Assembly: GCA_031283985.1 (NCBI GenBank)
Contig: JAITAQ010000028.1
Coordinates: 1-21,158, forward strand
DNA length: 21,158 nucleotides
Direction: 5' to 3'
DNA from: Endomicrobium sp.
GTDB lineage: Bacteria; Elusimicrobiota; Endomicrobiia; Endomicrobiales; Endomicrobiaceae
Made by a program: the position numbers and the translations under genes. The notes under the pieces were generated by a model. It ran no database searches and was not told the origin of the DNA. It saw only the letters and a program-made list of their open reading frames with translations. This document shows, piece after piece, positions 14,752-21,158 of the stretch (position 1 is its first letter; the number at the start of each line of letters is the position of its first letter).

Positions 14752-15618
14752 ATGAAACTAATAGACGGCAAAAAAATATCAAATGACTTAAGATTAAAAA
14801 TTAAAGACCAAGTCAAAAAAATCAAACAAAAAACTGGGAATTTTCCAGGTCTTGCAACAATTTTAGTAGGGCAAAATCCTGCAAGCCAAGTATATATAAA
14901 ATCAAAAATTAAGGCTTGCCAAGAGGCTGGGATTCAATCTTTTCACCACAATCTTGATGAGAATTCTTCAAAAAAAGATATTATATCTTTAATAAACGAA
15001 CTAAACAAAAGCTCCAAGGTTGATGGAGTTTTGCTTCAACTGCCACTTCCAAATAATGAATATGCCCAAGACTGCATAAATGCAATAAGTCCTTTAAAAG
15101 ATGTGGATGGCTTACACCCTTTTAACGCAGGTCTTTTGAATTTGGCAAAAAATTGTGATGAAATTATCAAAAAAAATATTTTGGTCTCTTGCACTCCGTT
15201 AGGAGTTATATATCTTCTTCACAAATCAAACATATCAATTGAAGGAAAAACAGCAATTGTCATTGGAAGGTCTAACTTAGTTGGCAAACCTCTTTCAATG
15301 TTGCTGCTTGCAAATAACGCGACAGTAATAATGTCTCATTCCAAAACCAAAAACTTAAAAGAAATGTGCAAAAATGCCGACATTGTTATTGCAGCAATAG
15401 GCAACTCTAAATTTCTAAACAAAAATTTTATAAAAGACGGAGCAATAGTTATTGATGTAGGCATCAATAGAACTCCCGACGGACTGTGTGGCGACGTTGA
15501 CTTCAATTCTGTTAAAGACATGAATGTAACTATAACTCCTGTACCCGGCGGTGTAGGACCAATGACGATAACAATGCTGCTTGCAAATACGCTCAAAGCA
15601 TTTAAAAACAGACATTAA
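14752..15618 (+). CDS. folD: Bifunctional methylenetetrahydrofolate dehydrogenase/cyclohydrolase
   Basis: Interconverts 5,10-methylene-THF, methenyl-THF and 10-formyl-THF using NADP, in the cytosol. The 288 residues are full length. The catalytic Y48 and K52 lie in VYIKSK; the family signatures LQLPLP near 94, KDVDGLHPFN near 115, the nucleotide-binding GRSNLVGKP near 172 and TPVPGGVGPMT near 263 are all present. It uses or supplies one-carbon units that the glycine cleavage system would provide. It has its own promoter, and a membrane-protein gene follows after 75 bases. Confidence 0.97.
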   Translation: MKLIDGKKISNDLRLKIKDQVKKIKQKTGNFPGLATILVGQNPASQVYIKSKIKACQEAGIQSFHHNLDENSSKKDIISLINELNKSSKVDGVLLQLPLPNNEYAQDCINAISPLKDVDGLHPFNAGLLNLAKNCDEIIKKNILVSCTPLGVIYLLHKSNISIEGKTAIVIGRSNLVGKPLSMLLLANNATVIMSHSKTKNLKEMCKNADIVIAAIGNSKFLNKNFIKDGAIVIDVGINRTPDGLCGDVDFNSVKDMNVTITPVPGGVGPMTITMLLANTLKAFKNRH

Positions 15619-15693
15619 TTTTCTTATAACTGTTTTTTGAATCCAAGCTAGATGTTTATGAAATAATTAAAATTTTACTTTTGGGGAAACAAA

Positions 15694-16488
15694 ATGAATT
15701 TTACTTTTTTGATAGTCTTTCTTTTTCCAATAGTGACTGGGCTGATGTATTTTGTTATGGCAGCGGAAGTAAGTCGCACAAACAAATTTCGCTCAATGAT
15801 GTTTGGCGATATAGGTTTTAAAAAAATTGAAGCAGCTTTTATAATGTTTGGAATTTATTTTATAACAAGACCTCTTCAAAATATTTTAGGTCATTATCCG
15901 ATGCCTTTGATAGTAAATTGTCTCCGACAATTTTTTCTGATGGCTGTGATAGCTCCATCTATTCTAATAGCTATTTTTCACTGGGTACCAACACCAAGTG
16001 GTGCTCCTCACTCGTCAACATTTGCCTCCTATACAGTAGGAACCTTAATGGGAATAATTTTTATTTTATTAAATACTTTGGCAGTAACTGACTCTAAGAT
16101 TTTATCAATATGGGGTTCTATAACACTATACGATCCTGTATGGTTTAAGCCAGCAAATACTCCGATACAACTTATACTTATACATTTGATATGCCAGTTT
16201 GTCTCTCCAGTTGGGTTCTTGCTTCTTGCAGCAGCATATGTAAAACACAGACGACATAACTATCAACTAGCAAATATTTACAATTTGATACCAACAAAGT
16301 GGAGGTATCTTGAAGCAAGTCTCATTATTTTTGCAGTCTCATTTATTATTTCTGGATTAATCACACTTTTTGGCGATTATTACACATACATATGGATTAT
16401 TTACTTTGCGGGAGCTTTTGTGTCGGCTTTTTGGGGAATGAAAAGCATAAAACTTCCACCGCGAAATAGTCCAAAAGACTTGAAATAA
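15694..16488 (+). CDS. Seven-helix integral membrane protein, unknown
   Basis: A 264-residue polytopic protein with about seven hydrophobic segments (near 3-23, 45-65, 76-98, 110-130, 155-182, 206-228, 230-250). The short loops include HWVPTPSGAPHSS between helices 3 and 4 and a basic KHRRHNYQ loop after helix 5. There is no attached kinase, cyclase or transporter signature, so it is either a stand-alone sensor-like or enzyme-like membrane protein or part of a family I do not recognise. The ribosome-binding site GGGGAAA precedes the ATG. It is the second gene after folD in the same direction, and a separate promoter overlaps its last codons. Confidence 0.75.
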   Translation: MNFTFLIVFLFPIVTGLMYFVMAAEVSRTNKFRSMMFGDIGFKKIEAAFIMFGIYFITRPLQNILGHYPMPLIVNCLRQFFLMAVIAPSILIAIFHWVPTPSGAPHSSTFASYTVGTLMGIIFILLNTLAVTDSKILSIWGSITLYDPVWFKPANTPIQLILIHLICQFVSPVGFLLLAAAYVKHRRHNYQLANIYNLIPTKWRYLEASLIIFAVSFIISGLITLFGDYYTYIWIIYFAGAFVSAFWGMKSIKLPPRNSPKDLK

Positions 16489-16508
16489 AATTTATTTTTT
16501 ATTAAAAT
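16480..16508 (+). promoter_or_regulatory. Promoter of the Lys-rich microprotein gene
   Basis: TTGAAA (16480-16485) and TAAAAT (16503-16508) are 17 bases apart, each matching the consensus at five of six positions. The leader would be about 80 bases and contains a short GGGA/TCCC inverted repeat just before the ribosome-binding site. Confidence 0.5.
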
Positions 16509-16596
16509 ATTGCTATTATTTAGATAGACTTTTCGCTTTACGCAATTAGCGGTGCGGGAATAAAAACAAGGGATAATTTCCCAAAAGGAGCCGAGA

Positions 16597-16665
16597 ATGG
16601 CTTGTGGATGCAAGAAGAAAAAAGTTGTGCCTAAGAAAAAGGTTACAAAGAAAAAGAAAAAATAA
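16597..16665 (+). CDS. 22-residue lysine-rich microprotein
   Basis: A tiny ORF: MACGC, then KKKKVVPKKKVTKKKKK. Twelve of 22 residues are Lys, and a Cys-x-Cys pair sits at positions 3 and 5. Support for expression is unusually complete: a promoter (16480-16508), AAAAGGAG six bases before the ATG, and a 16-pair hairpin (16683-16721) 17 bases after the stop. The sequence is like the basic tails of DNA- or RNA-binding proteins, so nucleic-acid or ribosome binding is possible, but this is inference. An alternative is that it is a structured RNA gene whose ORF is incidental; the ideal ribosome-binding site argues against that. Confidence 0.6.
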   Translation: MACGCKKKKVVPKKKVTKKKKK

Positions 16666-16682
16666 GACCGCTCAATTGGAAC

Positions 16683-16721
16683 ACTAAACCGCTTCATTTT
16701 CATTTAATGAAGCGGTTTAGT
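16683..16721 (+). terminator. 16-pair perfect hairpin after the microprotein gene
   Basis: ACTAAACCGCTTCATT (16683-16698) and AATGAAGCGGTTTAGT (16706-16721) pair perfectly around a seven-base loop. The tract beyond on the plus strand (ATCTTATATTT) is T-rich but not a solid run. It lies between the convergent microprotein and serS genes, so it may stop transcripts from both sides. The remaining 200 bases up to serS hold no gene that I can support. Confidence 0.7.
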
Positions 16722-16919
16722 ATCTTATATTTAAAATTCTTAACATTTGACATTATTAATTTTGCAGCATCTGAATTTTCTCTCTCTGTCATACCTTTTT
16801 TTATAAATCATTTTTTTATTTTTGCTCAAAAGCAGGGGAAGTCAAGGTTAAACAACAATATAAAACACATCCACCGCAGTATATTTCGTTGGATATGTTT
16901 AAAATTAAAGAAGTAATTA

Positions 16920-18191
16920 TTATTTGCTTTTTATTATATCAAACCCTGTATATTTGCGAAGAACCTCTGGTATTACAACAGAAACATCTTCTTGTTGGTA
17001 GTATTCAAGGATTGCAGCAAAAGTTCTGCCAACTGCAACACCAGAACCGTTTAATGTGTGTATAAGTTCCTTTTTTTTGTCTTTATATTTTACTTTTATG
17101 TTCATTCTTCTTGCTTGAAAATCTTTAAAGTTTGAACATGAAGATATTTCTCTATACATACCGTCGCCAGTAAGCCATACTTCTAAATCATAAGTTTTTG
17201 ACGATGAAAAGCCTGTATTGCCGCTAGATAAAAGAGAAACTCTGTAAGGAAGACCTAGCAACTCCAAAACATGTCCAGCGTCTAAAACAAGCGATTCAAG
17301 CTCCTCATCGGAGTTTTCCGGTTTTACGAATTTTACAAGCTCTACTTTATTAAACTGGTGATTTCTTATAAGTCCTTTGGTGTCTTTTCCGTAGGCACCT
17401 GCTTCCCTTCTAAAGCAAGCGGAATAAGAAACAAATTTTTGGGGAAGGCTATCTCCATCCAAAATTTCATCCCTATAAATATTTGTGACGGGAGTTTCTG
17501 CAGTTGATATTAAATACAATTCATCATTAGCGCATTTAAAAGCTTCCTCAGCAAATTTTGGAAGCTGCCCCGTGCCAAACATAGATTCCTTATTTACAAG
17601 ATACGGAGTCATTATTTCTTTATACCCTCTTTCTTTATGCGTATCCAAAAAGAAAGAAATAATCGCTCTTTCCAAAGCGCAGCCTTCATTTTTCAAAACA
17701 GCAAATCTTGGACCTGAAATTTTGGAAGCTGCCGCAAAGTCAATAATCCCAAGCGTTTCGCCTAATTCCCAGTGGTATTTTGGCTTGAAAGAAGTTTTTT
17801 TAGGTTCACCGACGTATCTAATAGTTTTATTATCTCTTTCATCTTTTCCGACAGGCACACTTGAGTCGGGAATATTTGGAAGTCCCAATAAAAAATCTTC
17901 TATATGTTTTTCCAAAGACAAAAGTTGTTTTTCCTGTTCTTGAATTAAATCTCTTATTTCATTCATTTCTTCAAGCACTTCATGTGGAGGTTCTTTTCCT
18001 TTTCTTTTAAGCTTGCTGACTTGCTCAGAAACTTTATTTCTTTTTAATCTTAACTTTTCATTCTCGTTTATGACAAACTTTCTTTCGTCATCCCACTCTA
18101 AAAGTTCCGTAAAATCTATTTCTTTATTCCTAGTTAATATAGCTCGTTTTACAGCTTCAGGATTTTTTCTAATAACTTTGATGTCTAACAT
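16920..18191 (-). CDS. serS: Seryl-tRNA synthetase
   Basis: A class II synthetase that charges tRNA-Ser, including the tRNA-Ser(GCU) encoded at 14358-14449. The 423 residues are full length. The N-terminal coiled-coil arm (about 25-105, rich in Lys/Glu heptads) recognises the long variable arm. The catalytic core shows TGQLPKF near 205, STAETPVTN near 231, motif 2 [21 protein letters not shown] near 262 and motif 3 [16 protein letters not shown] near 380. The start ATG follows GGAG. It lies 32 bases after the detached DnaE C-terminal ORF, so it is probably transcribed with dnaE. Confidence 0.97.
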   Translation of the reverse strand: MLDIKVIRKNPEAVKRAILTRNKEIDFTELLEWDDERKFVINENEKLRLKRNKVSEQVSKLKRKGKEPPHEVLEEMNEIRDLIQEQEKQLLSLEKHIEDFLLGLPNIPDSSVPVGKDERDNKTIRYVGEPKKTSFKPKYHWELGETLGIIDFAAASKISGPRFAVLKNEGCALERAIISFFLDTHKERGYKEIMTPYLVNKESMFGTGQLPKFAEEAFKCANDELYLISTAETPVTNIYRDEILDGDSLPQKFVSYSACFRREAGAYGKDTKGLIRNHQFNKVELVKFVKPENSDEELESLVLDAGHVLELLGLPYRVSLLSSGNTGFSSSKTYDLEVWLTGDGMYREISSCSNFKDFQARRMNIKVKYKDKKKELIHTLNGSGVAVGRTFAAILEYYQQEDVSVVIPEVLRKYTGFDIIKSK

Positions 18192-18223
18192 TCTTTTTCT
18201 CCATATAACTTAATTAAAATATC

Positions 18224-18481
18224 TCAATTGAACGAAATTTTTATGCTAATAGCTGCTTCTACATCGTTTATAAAGTTATCTGAACAATCTGCAAAATACT
18301 CAGTCTCTATTGAAAAGCTTCCGTGCAGAGCATCTTCTAAGTCAATATAAACTTTTGCTTTGCCTTTATTAGCAATAAAAAATTTAAAATCTTCACTTAA
18401 AACATCATTGTACATTGTGGTTGAAAGTCTTACATGAACTTCGCCGAAATTAAGCGGAAATTTCTTTTTTGCTTCCATCAT
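18224..18481 (-). CDS. dnaE: Detached C-terminal (tau-binding) domain of DnaE
   Basis: An 85-codon ORF in a different frame from dnaE, overlapping its end by 32 bases. Its sequence aligns end to end with the last part of E. coli DnaE as I recall it: EVHVRLSTTMYNDVL with GLAISLTDRQIDDQL, KAKVYIDL with IPVHLYY, and the closing IKISFN with VELEFD. It is thus the C-terminal domain that binds tau in the clamp loader. Removing one A from the A6 run (T6 on the plus strand, 18465-18470) would fuse it as ..DDGSKKKFPLNFGEVHVRL... If translated separately it could start at ATGATG (18476-18481), but no ribosome-binding site is evident. It may be a separate subunit, a slippage product or a lost domain. 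Confidence 0.75.
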   Translation of the reverse strand: MMEAKKKFPLNFGEVHVRLSTTMYNDVLSEDFKFFIANKGKAKVYIDLEDALHGSFSIETEYFADCSDNFINDVEAAISIKISFN

Positions 18482-21158
18482 CTATAGTGATAATATCTTC
18501 AACTATTATTTCAGTCTGCCCCTGTGACACTATCAGCCGACCTTTTACTACAATAACCTTGTTTTGCGTTAAATAAGTTTTAAATCTTTCAAAAACTTTA
18601 GGTAACAAAACTGCGTCCACGCTGCCGTACAAATCTTCTATTTTAATTCTTGTGTACAGTTCTTTTTTAGCTTTTGATATGAGTTTTTTAATTGAAACTA
18701 TCATACCTGCAACACGTATAATCTGAGCTGTTTTAAAATCAACATTTTCTTTGGTTTCCGGAAGTTTATCTAATCTATAACTAGAATAGGCTATTATTTC
18801 TCTCCCTCTTGGAGCAAGAGGATGTCCTGAAAGATAAAATCCCAAAACTTCCTTTTCGTACTCTAATGCTTTTGATTCAAAAATATCCAAAGGGGTTGCT
18901 TTTTGCAATGACGAGACACTCATAGTTTCTGCGCTGTCAAACAAAAATCCCTGAGCTGATTCTTTCTCCTGCTTTATCTTTGCAGCTTTATCAACCGACG
19001 AATCTATACTTTGTAGCAAACTTGATCTTGTTTCAAATTTTTCAGAACCGAAAGAATCAAAAGCTCCAGCTTTTGCAAGGCATTCAAAAGCTTTTTTATT
19101 AGTAGATTTTAAGTCTATTCTCTGTAGAAAATCGTCCCAATTTTTAAATTTGGCTTCTTTGCCATTAACCGATCTTGCCTGCTCTATAGACTGCGTTAGA
19201 CCTTCTCCTATGTTTTTAATAGAAAGAAGACCAAAACGTATATCCGAGCCTTCTATTTTAAATTGTCCATTGGAATGTTGAATATCAGGCGGCAGCACTT
19301 TAATGTCAAACAATGCTACATCATCTAAATACATTACAAGTTTACTTTCTTCATTATCTTTTACAGCCGAACGACCGATTTCGCTGTTAAGCAAGGCTGT
19401 AAAATATTCCAAAGGATAATTTGCTTTTAAATATGCAGTTCTGTAAGACACCACACCGTAAGCTGCAGAGTGGGATTTGTTAAATCCATACCCTGCAAAA
19501 GCTACGATATTATTAAAAACTTTTGCAGAAATTTTTTTGTTTATACCTTTTGCTTTGGTGCCGTTTATAAATTTCTCTCTTTGTTTCTCAATAACTTCAG
19601 GAATTTTTTTACTCATCGCTTTGCGAAGACTATCCGCTTCCCCTGGCGTAAAACCAGCCATAGTAACAGACATTTTCATAACTTGTTCCTGATATAAAAT
19701 AACACCGTAAGTATTTTTTAATATTGGCTCCTGCAATGGATGGTCGTAAATAATCGGCGTGTTTCCGTGTTTTCTGTTTACAAAATCATCCAACATCCCC
19801 GAACCCATAGGACCTGGTCTGTACAAAGCTATCAAAGCGACAACATCATCAATGTTGCTAGGCTTTAGTTTTCTTATCAATTCTCTCATGCCTTTGCTTT
19901 CAAGCTGAAACACTCCCATAGTTTTTGCTTCGTTAAGAAGTTTATAAGATTGCTCATCATCCAAAGGCACGTTGTCTAAGTCAAAATTAGGTTTTTTCTT
20001 GCGGATAAATTTTACACATTCATCAATAATAGTAAGCGTCCTAAGTCCTAAAAAATCAACTTTTAAAAGACCAAGCTGAGACAACACAACACCGTCGTAC
20101 TGCGTAGTGACAATTTTTTTTGACCCTTTTGAAAGTGGCGAATAATTAGTTATTTCTTCATTGGCTATAACCATACCGGCGGCATGCACGCCCGTATGTC
20201 TTTTAAGACCTTCTAGTTTTTGCGAAGTCTCTATAAGGTTTGCGATACGCTCATCAGCTTTTACAAGTTTTATCAGATCTGTAGAAGATTTCAAAGCTTC
20301 AGCAATACTTGCGTTTTGTGGAACAAGTTTAGCTATGTTGTTTGACTCTGTCGGTGTAAACCCCATCACTCTTGCGACATCTTTCATAACAAGTCTGGAT
20401 TGCATTGATCCAAACGTTATAATCTGCGCACATTTTTCTTCGCCGTATTTGTGTCGAACATACTCTATAACTTGTTCTCTACCTGAATCTGCAAAATCTA
20501 TATCCAAATCTGGCATTGAACGCCTATCTGGGTTTAGAAATCTCTCAAACAACAAATCATACTTTAAAGGGCAAATATCAGTAATACCCAACGTGTAAGC
20601 AACCATTGAGCCTGCGCCTGAACCTCTTCCCGGTCCTACGGGAATCCCATTATCTTTTGCGTATTTTATAAAATCTGAAACTATTAAAAAGTAAGATGCG
20701 AAACCCATTCTGTTAATAACGGAAATCTCGTGTTTTAATCTATTTTCCTGTTCAAAATCAACGTTTCTATATCTTTTTATAAGCCCTTGTCTGCATAAAC
20801 TTTCTAAATATTCTGAGTCCGATTTGTATTTTTCTGGTACGGGAAACTGCGGTAAAAATAGATTATCCATTTCTATTTCAACGTTACACTTTTCGGCAAT
20901 TTCCAAAGTAGTTTTTAAAGATTGAGGAATATATTCAAATGTCTCTGCCATATCCTCAGCGCTACGATAATAAAACAGATCTGAGCCAAACTTTAATCTT
21001 TTAGGATCATTTAACGTTCTCCCTGTACCTATGCAAAGCAAAATATCGTGGATTTTCGCATCTGATTTTCTTAAGAAATGACAGTCATTTGTAGCAACTA
21101 GCGGGATTGTTATTTTTTTTGAAAGTTCAAGAAGATCAGGTATTATTTTTTTCTGCTC
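18450..21158 (-). CDS. dnaE: DNA polymerase III alpha subunit, partial at right edge, truncated C-terminus
   Basis: The replicative polymerase. The gene enters from the right edge: 902 residues are visible, and the N-terminal PHP domain start lies outside. Visible parts include the end of the PHP region (ATNDCHFLRKSD), GPGRGSGAGSMVAY, the catalytic PDLDIDF near 20492-20510, HAAGMVI, LYRPGPMGSGM, GYGFNKSHSAAYG, a beta-clamp motif QGFLF (18939-18953) and the OB fold (VRVAGMIVSIKKL to IIVEDIITID). It stops at 18450-18452, just after the OB fold. The usual tau-binding C-terminal domain follows in another frame at 18224-18481. An internal TTG at 21041 is not the start. All polymerase motifs are intact. 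Confidence 0.95.
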   Translation of the reverse strand, partial: EQKKIIPDLLELSKKITIPLVATNDCHFLRKSDAKIHDILLCIGTGRTLNDPKRLKFGSDLFYYRSAEDMAETFEYIPQSLKTTLEIAEKCNVEIEMDNLFLPQFPVPEKYKSDSEYLESLCRQGLIKRYRNVDFEQENRLKHEISVINRMGFASYFLIVSDFIKYAKDNGIPVGPGRGSGAGSMVAYTLGITDICPLKYDLLFERFLNPDRRSMPDLDIDFADSGREQVIEYVRHKYGEEKCAQIITFGSMQSRLVMKDVARVMGFTPTESNNIAKLVPQNASIAEALKSSTDLIKLVKADERIANLIETSQKLEGLKRHTGVHAAGMVIANEEITNYSPLSKGSKKIVTTQYDGVVLSQLGLLKVDFLGLRTLTIIDECVKFIRKKKPNFDLDNVPLDDEQSYKLLNEAKTMGVFQLESKGMRELIRKLKPSNIDDVVALIALYRPGPMGSGMLDDFVNRKHGNTPIIYDHPLQEPILKNTYGVILYQEQVMKMSVTMAGFTPGEADSLRKAMSKKIPEVIEKQREKFINGTKAKGINKKISAKVFNNIVAFAGYGFNKSHSAAYGVVSYRTAYLKANYPLEYFTALLNSEIGRSAVKDNEESKLVMYLDDVALFDIKVLPPDIQHSNGQFKIEGSDIRFGLLSIKNIGEGLTQSIEQARSVNGKEAKFKNWDDFLQRIDLKSTNKKAFECLAKAGAFDSFGSEKFETRSSLLQSIDSSVDKAAKIKQEKESAQGFLFDSAETMSVSSLQKATPLDIFESKALEYEKEVLGFYLSGHPLAPRGREIIAYSSYRLDKLPETKENVDFKTAQIIRVAGMIVSIKKLISKAKKELYTRIKIEDLYGSVDAVLLPKVFERFKTYLTQNKVIVVKGRLIVSQGQTEIIVEDIITIDDGSKKEISA

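Noticed and set aside
16700..16792. Minus-strand 30-codon frame (MTERENSDAAKLIMSNVKNF...) between serS and the hairpin
   Set aside because: The composition is plausible, but the ribosome-binding site is too close to the ATG and the frame ends inside the terminator stem.
16707..16916. Plus-strand 69-codon frame after the microprotein hairpin
   Set aside because: It begins inside the hairpin stem, has no ribosome-binding site, and is rich in Phe/Ile/Lys as expected of AT-rich non-coding DNA.

Overview
The window looks like part of the chromosome of an AT-rich, Gram-negative (diderm) anaerobe. Supporting genes are a heptose adenylyltransferase for lipopolysaccharide cores, a predicted outer-membrane barrel, a two-subunit glycine decarboxylase (GcvPA/GcvPB), a stand-alone ThiD2-type HMP-P kinase and a DUF4416 protein. 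Together with several decayed reading frames, this suggests a genome undergoing reduction, most like the Elusimicrobiota/Endomicrobium group. That placement is inference from gene content and style, not from a database search.

Layout, left to right. Positions 1-695 (minus) hold a broken secreted-protein gene: it has a signal peptide, an ATA where the start should be, a one-base frameshift in a T5 run and a Thr/Pro-rich tail that leaves the window. 715-2330 (minus) is a metallophosphoesterase and a DUF4416 protein. 2466-2930 (plus) is a small exported protein. 3097-5438 (minus) holds thiC, thiD2 and rfaE2. 5544-6974 is gcvPB. 7099-10629 (minus) is a run PHP phosphoesterase - TPR membrane protein - beta-barrel protein - gcvH - gcvPA, headed by a near-consensus promoter at 10673-10701; gcvT is absent. 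10841-13870 (minus) is the conserved ribosomal/tRNA block rpsP-khpA-rimM-trmD-rplS-rnhB-yraN with its own promoter, in which rimM has lost its whole N-terminal domain. 13871-14751 holds a 38-codon ORF with a perfect ribosome-binding site, a 24-base perfect palindrome, tRNA-Ser(GCU) and the folD promoter. 14752-16488 (plus) is folD and a seven-helix membrane protein. 16480-16721 (plus) is a tiny self-contained transcription unit for a 22-residue, very lysine-rich peptide. 16920-21158 (minus) is dnaE (entering from the right edge) followed by serS.

Functionally this is mostly housekeeping: translation (S16, L19, TrmD, SerS, tRNA-Ser), replication (DnaE), one-carbon/glycine metabolism (GcvH-PA-PB, FolD), thiamin pyrimidine synthesis (ThiC, ThiD2) and envelope synthesis. 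The points most worth a second look are signs of gene decay or remodelling. The dnaE frame is broken at an A6 run so that its tau-binding C-terminal domain sits in a separate 85-codon ORF. RimM is reduced to its PRC barrel. The left-edge gene shows a similar homopolymer frameshift. I saw no CRISPR array, insertion sequence or phage gene.
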